Assembly (NCBI RefSeq): GCF_900109045.1
Contig: NZ_FNYL01000012.1
Coordinates: forward strand, 233,439 to 297,438
DNA length: 64,000 nt
Origin: Dyadobacter sp. SG02
GTDB lineage: Bacteria; Bacteroidota; Bacteroidia; Cytophagales; Spirosomataceae
Reading direction: 5' to 3'
Shown: positions 8,801 to 16,905 of the stretch, piece after piece
Position numbering within the stretch: position 1 is the first letter of the stretch
Layout of the letters: every line of letters starts with the position of its first letter
Notes under the pieces: generated by a model
The model's input: the letters and a program-made list of their open reading frames with translations, nothing else
The model's database searches: none
Told to the model about the DNA's origin: nothing
Position numbers and translations under genes: made by a program

Positions 8801-9353
8801 GGGCATTACCCTCGCCGCCGAACAGCAGGCAGAAGTGATCGCCAATTACCTCGCAGGTGATATTTCGCAACCTTACAGGGGCAGCACCTCGATGAACATC
8901 CTGAAAATGGAGGGTTTGCAACTCAGCAGCATCGGTATGACCGACGTTCCCGCCAACGACCCGACTTACGAACAAATCGTATTTATCGATAAATCGAAAC
9001 GCTATTATAAAAAATGCATCGTGCACCGCGACAAGCTCGTGGGCGCGATCCTGATCGGCGACAAAAACGAATTCCTCGAATTCCGCGACCTGATCGCTGG
9101 CGGAGTCGAGCTTTCCGAAAAGCGCCTGCAACTCCTGCGGGCAAGTCAGAAAGCCGAACCGGTAATGGGTAAGTTGGTATGCTCCTGCAACAACGTAGGC
9201 CAGGGAAACCTCGAAAAAGCCATTGCCGGCGGCTGCGGCGATTTCCAGAAGCTCTGCCAGACCACCGGCGCCGGGACCGGCTGCGGCTCGTGCCGGCCAG
9301 AGGTAAGGTCGATACTTGAAAAGGCGTTGGAAGCAAATCTGGTACCAAATTGA
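5811..9353 (+). CDS. nasA: Assimilatory nitrate reductase fused to NAD(P)H/FAD/[2Fe-2S] module
   Basis: 1180 residues reducing nitrate to nitrite in the cytoplasm (no signal peptide). Residues about 1-700 are a molybdopterin oxidoreductase: [4Fe-4S] ligands C12, C15, C19 and C47, the likely Mo-ligating C141 (RLCMSSAVVG), and a C-terminal dinucleotide-binding domain (about 593-680). From about 717 a complete pyridine-nucleotide oxidoreductase follows, with FAD loop GAGSAG and NAD loop GGGILGLE near 857. A BFD-like [2Fe-2S] domain (CSC...TGAGTGCGSC) occupies 1122-1173. Catalytic and electron-donor parts, elsewhere separate NasA and NasC chains, are one polypeptide here. The gene is flanked by repeats on both sides. 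Function is secure; NADH versus NADPH preference is not visible. Confidence 0.93.
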   Translation: MKPTPNSYKSTCCYCGVGCGVVVTKESNGQLSLEGDKEHPSNKGMLCSKGMNLHYTVMDQSDRLLYPQMRLNRSMPLQRATWDEALERTAAVFKALIKKFGPDSVAFYVSGQCLTEEYYLVNKLIKGFIGSNNIDTNSRLCMSSAVVGYKLSLGEDSVPVCYDDIEAADVMYVTGANPAWCHPIIWRRVEAHKTAKPDIKIICVDPRVTDTARSADLHLQIRPGTDIVLNNAIGRLLIENDYLDERFITDHTDGFDLFRLQVMQRTLAEAADICGVPSADIALAAEWIGRSKGFLSFWTMGLNQSVIGVNKNLSLINLHLITGKIGRPGNGPFSLTGQPNAMGGRETGGLANILPGHREVANPGHRAEMEQFWNTPVRIADKPGLTATEMFEALADDKLKAIWIINTNPLVSMPDMNAVESALKKSRFVVVQDVSSRADTVHFADVVLPAAAWLEKDGSMTNAERRITYLPKVLDAPGEALPDSEILWRFAQKMGFEKAFNYKTTSEVYDEYVKVTKGTTIDVTGVSHKLLKEKRSVQWPLSVRDAERSAEVRQPGTKRLFTDHQFYTKNKKAQIHAVPDENTSEPTDDLFPLVLTSGRIRDQWHTMTKTGRVAKLNKHIPQPFLQIHPEDARERGISEGSLVTVGSRRGEVRVKAQVTTDVRQGLCFLPMHWGKILGSNLVRANNLTSPLVDPKSKEPDFKFSAVQVGLYKKPFEKIIIIGAGSAGLGFINSYRQLNADDEIHVFSKEIYPFYNRVMLPDYISGTQTWEQLVKLREDQFAENRITVHKGVSIMHIDRKHKTVIDSNGLEHHYDKLILSMGSKAFMPKGVPNLPGIFNMRSRLDADSLLPFLKQPEPHAVIVGGGILGLELAASFREMDVKVTVIQRSGRFMERQLDPLASELLYQELLDRGIECYFNDEVATFSGSDTVEGIRLKSGRKISCQVVVLAIGTVPTIDLAKDASLECKRGVIVNDYMQTSDPDIYSAGEIAEWNGQMWGITLAAEQQAEVIANYLAGDISQPYRGSTSMNILKMEGLQLSSIGMTDVPANDPTYEQIVFIDKSKRYYKKCIVHRDKLVGAILIGDKNEFLEFRDLIAGGVELSEKRLQLLRASQKAEPVMGKLVCSCNNVGQGNLEKAIAGGCGDFQKLCQTTGAGTGCGSCRPEVRSILEKALEANLVPN

Positions 9354-9359
9354 AATTGT

Positions 9360-9630
9360 GTCAGGTTTGGTCAGGAGTGGTCAAGATTGGTCAGGTTTGG
9401 TCAGGAGTGGTCAGGAGTGGCCAGGAGTGGTCAAGAGTGGTCAAGAGTGGTCAGGATTGGTCAGGAATGGTCATTTGTGGTAATAAGTAATCCTGACAAC
9501 GCTCGACAACGCCTGACAATACTTGACAACACTTGACAATACTTGACAATACTTGACAACACCTGACAACACCTGACAATACCTGACAATACTTGACAAC
9601 ACCTGACAATACTTGACAACACCCGACACC
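9360..9630. repeat. Inverted pair of 10-bp-unit arrays (locus 1)
   Basis: Begins 7 bases after the nitrate reductase stop. Twelve consecutive 10-bp units of type GTCAGGAGTG fill 9360-9479. After a 12-base AT-rich centre, about 14 units of the reverse-complement type (ACCTGACAAC) fill 9492-9630, ending 25 bases before the next ATG. Units vary at the same few positions. A transcript crossing this could fold into one long imperfect hairpin. No open frame of credible protein character spans it. Confidence 0.95.
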
Positions 9631-9654
9631 CACTAACCACAAAACCGTAAAACG

Positions 9655-11139
9655 ATGCGCGACTATTACCACATCAAAATCAACCTGCCGGGGGGCATTG
9701 CTTCGCCGGGGTACCTGAAAGATATTCTTTCGGCGGCGTGGAATGCGAATGTCCGCAAGGTCCGTTTCGGGTCGCGGCAGCAGTTGCTGATGACCGCGCA
9801 TTACGAGGATATGCGGTTTCTGGAACGTGATTTTAAAAAGCTGGGCATCTTTTACGAGGTCAATACCGACCGCCGGCCGAATATCGTCAGCTCCTACTGT
9901 GGCGAAGACGTTTTCAGGACCGGGCAATGGCTTAATGCGAGCGAGTACCATTCCGTACTCGACAGTTTTGATGCCGAGCCCGGCTGGCAGCCCGGTTTGA
10001 AGGTCAATATCTCTGATTCAAACCAGAGTTTTACCCCGTTTTTCACGGGCAACCTCAACTTCATCTCCTCGCCGGAACCGCATTTCTGGTACTTGTATGT
10101 GCGTTTAAAACAGACCAACACGGTTTTCAAATGGGACTGGTTGATTTACACGAATGAAATCGGCCGCTTGTCCAAAGTAGTGGAAGAATGCATGCTCAAT
10201 GAAGGTTTAAATGAGGAAAATGCATTAAAAACAACTGTAAACGAACGTATTCGCTACGTTTTTCAACAGTCGCAGCAGGAACTCGAACTACCTTCTTTTT
10301 CCCTGCCTTATTACGAAGGTTTCAACCGCTACGAATCGCGTACCTGGCTCGGGCTTTACCGCCGCGACGAGGAATTTACGATCGATTTTCTCCTGGACGT
10401 ATGTACGCTATGCCTGAACACGCGGGTGGGTGAAATTTGCTCCACACCATGGAAATCACTGGTTATCAAAGGAATAGAAGACCAATACCGTGAAGCTTGG
10501 AGTAATATTCTGGGAAAACACAATATCAATGTCCGCCACGCCGCCAACGAGCTTGCTTGGCAGACGGAGGACCATAATGGCGACGGCGCAGAACTTAAAA
10601 ACGAACTGATCCGGTATTTTTCCAAAAACGACACCCGTACTTTCGGCCTTTGCTTCGGAATACAGACCCGCCCTAAATCCGAGGTTTTCGGTTCGGTACT
10701 CATTCGGAAACGGCCGTTGCTACGGGTCGGGCAGTTGCCGCTATTCAGCGTCTACGACCTTTATTATACAGAAAACTTCAACCCGAACAGTCGCGCATTA
10801 GTGCCGTTTGAAAAAGGGTTATTCAAAATACATTTGCCTGCCCAGCTGGAACGTCTTTGCAGGCGGTTTAACAATCAGCGATCGAGGGATACTCTGAAAA
10901 CTATGCTGTCCGAGCCCGACGAAGCCAAAGCGGCCGTCAAAACGGCGAAGATGGTGCACCAATGCCCCGATTGCCTGACGATTTATGATCCCGAGTATGG
11001 CGACATGCCCGGTGATATCCCACCCGGGACCGCCTTCGAAGACCTTCCGGCCGGCTACTGCTGCCCTATCTGCGACAGTGGCAAGGCCGTTTTCGAACCC
11101 ATCGAACTAACCCGATCATCCAACCTCGAACCAGCATGA
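9655..11139 (+). CDS. Sulfite/nitrite-reductase-like protein with C-terminal rubredoxin domain
   Basis: 494 residues, cytoplasmic. The N-terminus (YYHIKINLPGGIASPGYL, then VRFGSRQQLLM and IVSSYCGED) resembles the ferredoxin-like half-domain of nitrite/sulfite reductases. The middle has several cysteines (CTLCLNTRVGEIC, about residues 250-262), but I cannot find the usual sirohaem/[4Fe-4S] cysteine set, so it may not be a catalytic sirohaem enzyme. The C-terminus is a textbook rubredoxin: C437-x2-C440 and C470-x2-C473, with the classical 29-residue spacing and a FEDLPAGY stretch. It overlaps the next gene by 4 bases. An electron-transfer or assembly role in nitrate assimilation is inferred from context. 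Confidence 0.8.
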   Translation: MRDYYHIKINLPGGIASPGYLKDILSAAWNANVRKVRFGSRQQLLMTAHYEDMRFLERDFKKLGIFYEVNTDRRPNIVSSYCGEDVFRTGQWLNASEYHSVLDSFDAEPGWQPGLKVNISDSNQSFTPFFTGNLNFISSPEPHFWYLYVRLKQTNTVFKWDWLIYTNEIGRLSKVVEECMLNEGLNEENALKTTVNERIRYVFQQSQQELELPSFSLPYYEGFNRYESRTWLGLYRRDEEFTIDFLLDVCTLCLNTRVGEICSTPWKSLVIKGIEDQYREAWSNILGKHNINVRHAANELAWQTEDHNGDGAELKNELIRYFSKNDTRTFGLCFGIQTRPKSEVFGSVLIRKRPLLRVGQLPLFSVYDLYYTENFNPNSRALVPFEKGLFKIHLPAQLERLCRRFNNQRSRDTLKTMLSEPDEAKAAVKTAKMVHQCPDCLTIYDPEYGDMPGDIPPGTAFEDLPAGYCCPICDSGKAVFEPIELTRSSNLEPA

Positions 11140-11621
11140 ACATGACATCATTACCTGCCATCGAAACCCGCTTTTTCGCGTTTGAAAGCGATTTTGTAGA
11201 TAGCCTGCGCTGCATTCCGATGATCGTCCGGTACAAGCTCGATACCTGTCGCGTGAAACTCCAACTTGCCGACTGGGCCAAATTCAACTACGAGGAAAAA
11301 GACCAGCTTGCAGAACTTCCCTGCCATTCCGCGGACGAGATCGAAGCATATGCAGGCTATGTGAACGCATTGGTCTGGACCTACACCAGCACCGTGCCCA
11401 GCCTGCTCAAAAACCTCGATCCCGCCTGGGTATACACGTACGTGCCCGCGGAGGTACGCGAGAAGGCGCAGGAATGGAACTGCCCCGTTATCTCTGCCGC
11501 CGAATGGATGCAGCTCGACGTGCTCGAAAGGTTTGCATTGGTAAAACTGAGCCGTTCAGGACATGAAGGACGAAATTTCCCGAGGGCGCTGGCGGAGTTT
11601 GGGCTGGCGGTGGCTTGTTAG
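11136..11621 (+). CDS. Nitrate-reductase-associated protein
   Basis: 161 residues, starting inside the previous stop (ATGA overlap), so translationally coupled. It has no signal peptide or membrane segment. The opening (TRFFAFESDFVDSLRCIPMIVRYKLD) and a central aromatic stretch match the small conserved family called nitrate reductase associated protein, found next to assimilatory nitrate reductases in cyanobacteria and Bacteroidota. Its biochemical role is not established; cofactor insertion or complex assembly is a guess. Its end overlaps by 4 bases the end of the convergent gene on the other strand. Confidence 0.8.
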   Translation: MNMTSLPAIETRFFAFESDFVDSLRCIPMIVRYKLDTCRVKLQLADWAKFNYEEKDQLAELPCHSADEIEAYAGYVNALVWTYTSTVPSLLKNLDPAWVYTYVPAEVREKAQEWNCPVISAAEWMQLDVLERFALVKLSRSGHEGRNFPRALAEFGLAVAC

Positions 11622-13066
11622 TTTTGCGCTAATTCGTTAGCTATCAATAGCCTTTTCAGTTCATCTGCTACTTTGCCAGACGAAGGCCGCTTGGCATGTG
11701 CGGCCACCATTCGTCCTTGCGTGTCGATCAGCAGATAGCGCGGGATGCCCCATACATAATACTGGTTCCAAATGGATTGAGGGGAATCGCCGTCGTCGAT
11801 GATATGAATGCCTTTGGGCACTTTGTCGCCTGCTACCATCTTTTTCCAGGCCAATGTATCGCGGTCAACCGAGACGTACAGGAACGCTACTTTGTCGTTA
11901 CCCTTGAAATTCGCAAGCAGTTTTTTGGAGTCCGGAAATTCTTCTACGCAGGGCCCGCACCAGGTTGCCCAGATATCCACATACACGACCTTACCCCGAA
12001 AATCCGATAGCGACAATTTCTTTCCATCCGGTGTTAAACCGGAAAATACCGGCGCAGGCTTTCCCGGGCCGATTTTCTCCCATCTGGCAATATCTTCGCG
12101 GATTACTTTCTTGAAATCATTGGATGCAATCTCACTTTCAAGCTTCCCGGCAAGTTTTAGGATGGATGGCGAAAGCCCGCTACTACCGATCTGATAGTCA
12201 ACACTTTTTACGCGAAGCAGCTCTTCAACTAGCTTCGGGTATTTTTTTGATTTAATCTTTTCATCAACAAGCAACGGGAAAATTGCCGCCAGCGAATCGC
12301 TATTCATTTTTTCATTCTCCTCGTAAATTGCTTCATTCATTTTATGCTGATAAAAAGTTGCGATCAATGCAAAATCGAACATTGCGGTTTTCAATGCGAT
12401 AGAGTCGGCAGGTAATTCCCGGATTACTTTCCTCACGGACGGCGGTATATCCACCGAATCGGTTCCGTTCGCAAAATTGAATTGGTAAGCGAGCACGCTC
12501 ATTTTAATATTCCGTTGTAAAAGATCCATTCTTTCCTGAGAAACACCCGGATTGGATTTGATTTTAGCCAGCAATTGATCGTAGCCTTTTTGCAAAGAAT
12601 CTTTTGCCAAAAGAAACGTATCCTGGTCGAGACGAAACGAATAGGTCCCATTCCACTTTTCCAACCCCTGTCTGAATTGCCCCGCTTCGTTGATAAATTC
12701 CTGCGCAGCTGCGCCGTCGCCTTCAAAGCTGAATGCATGCTTGGAACCAGGTTTCGATGGAACGATGGTAAGTTCGTCGCCTGGAAAAACAAGAAGGCCC
12801 GCCGCGAATTTTCCTGCATTAACTCCTACAAAAACGGGCGCATCAAGCGTAAATTCAACAATTCCCTTCCCGGCACTGTCCAACACAGCCCTGCCCAGAC
12901 CAATACTATCCAGGGTAACCATCTTCGTGCTGCTTATCATAACAGTGTCGCCCGCCGCCTTGGGAAAGTTTACAGAGATTTTAACCAAATTCTTTCTCTT
13001 CTGGTCGCAGCCGTTTAATTGAAAAAGAAAGCAAATTAAAAGCAGGAGATATCCCGGATAGCGCAT
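11618..13066 (-). CDS. TlpA-like thiol-disulfide oxidoreductase lipoprotein
   Basis: 482 residues. The signal peptide ends in a lipobox (LNGC, C20), so a lipid-anchored periplasmic or outer-membrane protein. The N-terminal third resembles the DUF4369-type beta domain of Bacteroidota TlpA proteins. The C-terminal AhpC/TSA-Redoxin domain carries the active site WCGPC (about residues 367-371) after VYVDIWAT. Such proteins reduce or exchange disulfides in exported proteins. Its stop overlaps that of the nitrate-associated gene by 4 bases, with no terminator between. No functional link with nitrate genes is implied, because the strands converge. Confidence 0.9.
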   Translation of the reverse strand: MRYPGYLLLLICFLFQLNGCDQKRKNLVKISVNFPKAAGDTVMISSTKMVTLDSIGLGRAVLDSAGKGIVEFTLDAPVFVGVNAGKFAAGLLVFPGDELTIVPSKPGSKHAFSFEGDGAAAQEFINEAGQFRQGLEKWNGTYSFRLDQDTFLLAKDSLQKGYDQLLAKIKSNPGVSQERMDLLQRNIKMSVLAYQFNFANGTDSVDIPPSVRKVIRELPADSIALKTAMFDFALIATFYQHKMNEAIYEENEKMNSDSLAAIFPLLVDEKIKSKKYPKLVEELLRVKSVDYQIGSSGLSPSILKLAGKLESEIASNDFKKVIREDIARWEKIGPGKPAPVFSGLTPDGKKLSLSDFRGKVVYVDIWATWCGPCVEEFPDSKKLLANFKGNDKVAFLYVSVDRDTLAWKKMVAGDKVPKGIHIIDDGDSPQSIWNQYYVWGIPRYLLIDTQGRMVAAHAKRPSSGKVADELKRLLIANELAQN

Positions 13067-13142
13067 TTTGCTGAGGTTTAGTTAAATACAATATTACTCA
13101 AACCGTTTTACGCTAATCAAATGGGTTTTGTGGAGATTAAGG

Positions 13143-15383
13143 CTATTCTTTTAAAAATTTAACATATTTTAAAAGTTGTCCGTTTTCTATCTGAAATGCT
13201 AAAATATATAGTCCGCCAGGTAAAAATGAGACATCGACTGACAGTTCAGAACTGGAATCGGCTATTTGATTATCATTTAACCAATACACCTGACCTGAAA
13301 TATGGTTGACGGAAACCGGTTTGAATCTCTTTCCACCCGTCGAATTTTTGATCCGCAAAACAGATTGAACCGGATTGGGCGCCATTACAATATCTTTCAT
13401 TGCAGCCCCACATTCAGCAACTACAATCCGTGTTTCCTGCGATTTTCCATCCAAGTCATATTCTTTAATGCGGTAATAACTTTGGTTTAATGCATTTTCG
13501 ATTTGAAAAGAATAATTATTTTCAACATTCGAATTACCCACCGCAGGCACAATACCTTTCGAATCCCAATGGCGGGCATCGTTGCTGGCAAGTATTTCAA
13601 AATAATCCGCATTTACTTCTTCCGTGGTTGCCCAGCTGAGTCGTGCACTATTACCACTGCATTCTACGCCAAATTTGCTGAAAACCACCGGCAGCGGACC
13701 GGAAGCTTTGGTCAGCGTATTGTTCCGAGTGATCAGCCAGACGTCCGGGTCGAAAATTACTTCGGTGGCTTCAAAGCCGAGGTTATCCATGAAAACCTGT
13801 CCATTCAAAGTGTTGTTGAGTACCACCAGCTTCTCCTGATTGGTACCCGCATTGCGGAAAAGCAACGGCACAGGCAGCTGGAAGAAACTCACCGACGCAT
13901 GCGATTGCGTCTGGCTCAGCTTCACCTGTACCGAATTACCCGCCGGGTACCATTCGACCTGGTACGACGGGTACCCCTGGCCGGTAAACCATTGATTGAA
14001 AAAATAGGTCAGATCCTTCCCGCTGGCCGCTTCCAAATGTGTTTTCAGATTGGCCGTGGTCGCATACCCATAGGCTAATGCGGGGTCGTTGATGTAGTTA
14101 TTGATCGCCGTAAAAAAAGTGGCGTCACCCAATATCCAGCGCAGCATATAGAGCAAATGCGAGCCTTTGTAGTAACTCAGACGGCTGCTGAAAATCCGGT
14201 TCACATCATTCACATTATCCACCCAGACGGAGCCGCCGGGTAGCGAGGTGATATTATTGATTTCGTTGGTACGGGTGATTTTGGTATTCGCCGGATATTT
14301 GGCCTCCGAGTAAATGCTCGCGAGATGCGTAGCGAAGCCCTCGTTCAACCAGATATCCTGCCAGCTCCCGCAGGTAATTTTATCACCAAACCACTGATGT
14401 CCGAGTTCATGCGCAATGAGTGTTTCACCCATATTGACCATGAATGAACACGTCTGGTGCTCCATCCCACCACCCCAGCCAAATTGCACATGGCCATATT
14501 TCTCGTTCTTGAACGGGTAATCGCCAAAAAGGTTACTGAACTGCACCATCGCATTGAGCGTATTCTGCACGCCATTTTGAAAAGTGAACTGGCTCTCCGG
14601 GTAGCAATAAGTTTTGAACGGTACGTTGGTAGCACCTATCATCACGCTATTATCCAGCACATTATAGTTAGTAACAGCAATAGCCACCAGATAGCTCGCA
14701 ATCGCGTAACGGTGCTTCCAGTGCGTACGGGTTTTTGCGCCCGCTACCGCTGTTTCACTTTTCAGCAATCCGTTTGAAGCGGCCTTGTAGGCTGCGGGAT
14801 GCGTAATGTATATATCCAGTGAATCGGCCTTATCGTCGAGGCCGTTTTTGCAGGGCCACCAGTCGCGGCTTCCGTACGGTTCGCTTAATGTCCACAGTAC
14901 CGGCGTCGCGGATGGCCCGTGCGTGGTCACGACGAAAGCACCGAAAGTCGGCGGGGGCGCTCCCTGATAGTTGATCGTAACGGAATCTTTTGTTCCTGCC
15001 CCGAGCGGAGCTTGCAATGTAATCGTCAGTGCGTCAGCGGCATGCGTGAAAGCCAAATTGCTGCCATGTTGCTGCACCGACGACACCGTCAATGCGCTGG
15101 ACAGGTCGAGGGTAATGCTGTTCCCCGCGGTACTCATCACAAAATGGGGCGTCACAATGCCTTTGATATTGTTCACCGCAGGATCAACCTCCCATTCGCA
15201 ACGATAGTACTTCACGTCGAAGTTGTTGGAAGCCATCACGCGCAGGCCCGGCGCATTCAACCGCAATCCGGCACTCCGGCTTTCGAGCACGGCTATGTCG
15301 GAAGTGGAGAAATCCGCAGCGGGTTCCTGGGCAAATGCCCGTCCGGCGAGCAACATAAAGAGGAGCAGGAAAGGTGTTTTCAT
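13143..15383 (-). CDS. Secreted M1-family aminopeptidase with T9SS sorting domain
   Basis: 746 residues with signal peptide (to about FAQ, residue 19). The M1 zinc site is complete: HELGH at 325-329 and E348 after exactly 18 residues (WLNEGF). The substrate-binding GAMEN motif is present as the variant GGMEH (305-309). After the peptidase comes a fibronectin-like segment (about 570-660) and a C-terminal type IX secretion sorting domain (APNPVQSVLRIKN... ending LLKYVKFLKE). It is therefore probably exported by T9SS and cell-surface attached or released, removing N-terminal residues from peptides. Single gene, 76 bases from the TlpA gene start and in the same direction. Confidence 0.92.
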   Translation of the reverse strand: MKTPFLLLFMLLAGRAFAQEPAADFSTSDIAVLESRSAGLRLNAPGLRVMASNNFDVKYYRCEWEVDPAVNNIKGIVTPHFVMSTAGNSITLDLSSALTVSSVQQHGSNLAFTHAADALTITLQAPLGAGTKDSVTINYQGAPPPTFGAFVVTTHGPSATPVLWTLSEPYGSRDWWPCKNGLDDKADSLDIYITHPAAYKAASNGLLKSETAVAGAKTRTHWKHRYAIASYLVAIAVTNYNVLDNSVMIGATNVPFKTYCYPESQFTFQNGVQNTLNAMVQFSNLFGDYPFKNEKYGHVQFGWGGGMEHQTCSFMVNMGETLIAHELGHQWFGDKITCGSWQDIWLNEGFATHLASIYSEAKYPANTKITRTNEINNITSLPGGSVWVDNVNDVNRIFSSRLSYYKGSHLLYMLRWILGDATFFTAINNYINDPALAYGYATTANLKTHLEAASGKDLTYFFNQWFTGQGYPSYQVEWYPAGNSVQVKLSQTQSHASVSFFQLPVPLLFRNAGTNQEKLVVLNNTLNGQVFMDNLGFEATEVIFDPDVWLITRNNTLTKASGPLPVVFSKFGVECSGNSARLSWATTEEVNADYFEILASNDARHWDSKGIVPAVGNSNVENNYSFQIENALNQSYYRIKEYDLDGKSQETRIVVAECGAAMKDIVMAPNPVQSVLRIKNSTGGKRFKPVSVNHISGQVYWLNDNQIADSSSELSVDVSFLPGGLYILAFQIENGQLLKYVKFLKE

Positions 15384-15488
15384 AGCGTGTTGTAAATTGT
15401 AAGTATATCATTACCAATACGCTAACTTAACCAATTGCGGACAATTCTTTTCCGTTTTCCTTCCAAATGTTCAAATGGCGGGTTTCAG

Positions 15489-16196
15489 TTACAGGGAGGT
15501 AAGCACATCGCAAAACCCGAGTAGTCTTTGCAGATCGTCGGCATTGCCGAAATCGATACGGTTCTCACGCATGTAGCGCGCGAGCTGGCGCCTGTTGCGC
15601 CCATACACCCGCAGGAACGCGCGACGCGACGCGGGGTGCACGACCCGGTTCTGATCAATCAGAAAATAGGTCGTTTTCACCTTCCAACGGTTCCCGGAAG
15701 CATTATTTTCCCATTGGAAATTTCCGTTGTGGTTGCTCACCATCAATGCATGCGCTGAATTTCCTTCCGACGCCGAAAAGTGCTGACCCGAATGGCTGAG
15801 GCTATTGCCCGCAGGTTCAGGCTGCGTCCGTGCGGCCAGCAGCACGCGCCCGGGGCTTCCGATCACCTCCATATCCGAGTGAGCCTCGGTAAGCATAAAC
15901 CGGCGCTCCCCGATCGAAACGTAATCAATCAGATATTTACCCGTAAAAAGCAGTGTATCCGCCTGCGGGTTGAGAAACTGCATCTGGCCACGCTGGAAAT
16001 GGTAGTTCACAAGCGCTTCGCGTTGGGTACCATTCCTGAAATGGACCGTCCCTTTCACGAATACGGGAAACAGGTAGGTGGCGGGCTGCTTTGCCTGCGC
16101 GTTTTCGGATGCGTGAACAAAGCACGCGACGTTTAATGGGACGTGCGAAGAAATTGGTCGATGGATCAACAGGAAGGCAAGCAGCAGTGTTTTCAT
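15489..16196 (-). CDS. Secreted protein of unknown function
   Basis: 235 residues with an N-terminal hydrophobic signal (MKTLLLAFLLIHRP...). The mature part has a beta-rich stretch (VKGTVHFRNGTQREALVNYHFQRGQ, then TLLFTGKYLIDYVSIGERRFML) seen in secreted Bacteroidota proteins of unknown role, and a basic arginine-rich C-terminus (YGRNRRQLARYMRENRIDF). No catalytic motif is recognised. It lies 105 bases upstream of the M1 peptidase on the same strand, so cotranscription is possible but not shown. Confidence 0.75.
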   Translation of the reverse strand: MKTLLLAFLLIHRPISSHVPLNVACFVHASENAQAKQPATYLFPVFVKGTVHFRNGTQREALVNYHFQRGQMQFLNPQADTLLFTGKYLIDYVSIGERRFMLTEAHSDMEVIGSPGRVLLAARTQPEPAGNSLSHSGQHFSASEGNSAHALMVSNHNGNFQWENNASGNRWKVKTTYFLIDQNRVVHPASRRAFLRVYGRNRRQLARYMRENRIDFGNADDLQRLLGFCDVLTSL

Positions 16197-16524
16197 AATG
16201 GTTCAGGAAAACGATTGGTGATACAACTTCTGCTCTAAAGATGCTACCAGCTCATTTTCATACCCTTATGTTCACTTAAACTTTTACAAATACTTCATTG
16301 AAAAGGTATATAGTAAGCTCATCCGGTAACATTGTGAAGAATTTTTCTACAACCTATTTTAAAAAAACCAGTTAAATTCTAAACTTTTCGTAATACTAAT
16401 ACTACATTTTTAATTCAAAACGTATATATTGCCGTTCATAAGGTTCAATACCGCCAACCAACGTTATTAAATTGCGAAACCGGATACATCGGCACACTTT
16501 TGGTGCCGGTTAGATCCTACATCA
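16197..16524. other. Divergent AT-rich intergenic region
   Basis: 328 bases between two divergent genes, rich in A/T runs. I see no perfect TAnnTTTG box on either strand, no repeat of the families found elsewhere in the window, and no open frame. The only structure noted is the stem-loop at 16490-16508. Confidence 0.7.
16490..16508 (+). promoter_or_regulatory. Leader stem-loop before the 16525 gene
   Basis: CGGCAC / GTGCCG arms with a 7-base loop end 16 bases before the ATG. An overlapping alternative pairing (AACCGG near 16478 with CCGGTT at 16506-16511) is mutually exclusive with it, so a switch is conceivable. There is no match to a known riboswitch. Confidence 0.3.
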
Positions 16525-16905
16525 ATGGAATTCATGATGGAAATCGGAACAATCAAGGCGGTACATATATATACTCACCGACGATTATATGTTACGGCCG
16601 AACTGGAGTTGAACCTGAAAGGAGTGAAATACATATTTGGCGGGCACGACGTCTTACTGTCGGGCATGAATGGCGGCGAATCGGCCGATCCACCGTTCCT
16701 GGGCAGGTTCCTCTTCAGGTGCATGCAAATTTGCAGGGTCGATAACTGGGACCAACTGAAAAGCTCGAAGGTATTGGTGGAAATACAACATGGCAAAGTA
16801 GTGGCCATCGCCGACATCACCGGCAACAACTGGTTCAACCCGACCGCGGAATTCGAAGCAATGGGCCAGGAGAAAGAACAACGCTATTCCAGCCGGACTT
16901 CATAA
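16525..16905 (+). CDS. Small conserved-looking hypothetical protein
   Basis: 126 residues, no signal peptide or membrane helix. It has regular alternating character (AVHIYTHRRLYVTAELELNLKG; VLVEIQHGKVVAIADIT), suggesting a small beta-rich cytoplasmic protein. Alternative start: the ATG at 16537 (MEIGTIKAV). Its last 22 bases overlap the end of the convergent small gene on the minus strand. Function unknown; reality supported by codon-like composition only. Confidence 0.6.
   Translation: MEFMMEIGTIKAVHIYTHRRLYVTAELELNLKGVKYIFGGHDVLLSGMNGGESADPPFLGRFLFRCMQICRVDNWDQLKSSKVLVEIQHGKVVAIADITGNNWFNPTAEFEAMGQEKEQRYSSRTS

Noticed and set aside
8763..9348. Long minus-strand frames opposite the nitrate reductase C-terminus
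   Set aside because: Shadows of the FAD/BFD coding region; arginine-rich or histidine-rich translations without family match.
9360..9630. CRISPR array
   Set aside because: Periodic repeats at first glance, but units are contiguous 10-mers without spacers and switch orientation midway; no cas genes nearby.
9451..9951. 166-residue minus-strand open frame across the arrays and the start of the 9655 gene
   Set aside because: Its sequence is a translated repeat (CQVLSGVVKYCQ-like) followed by the shadow of a real gene.
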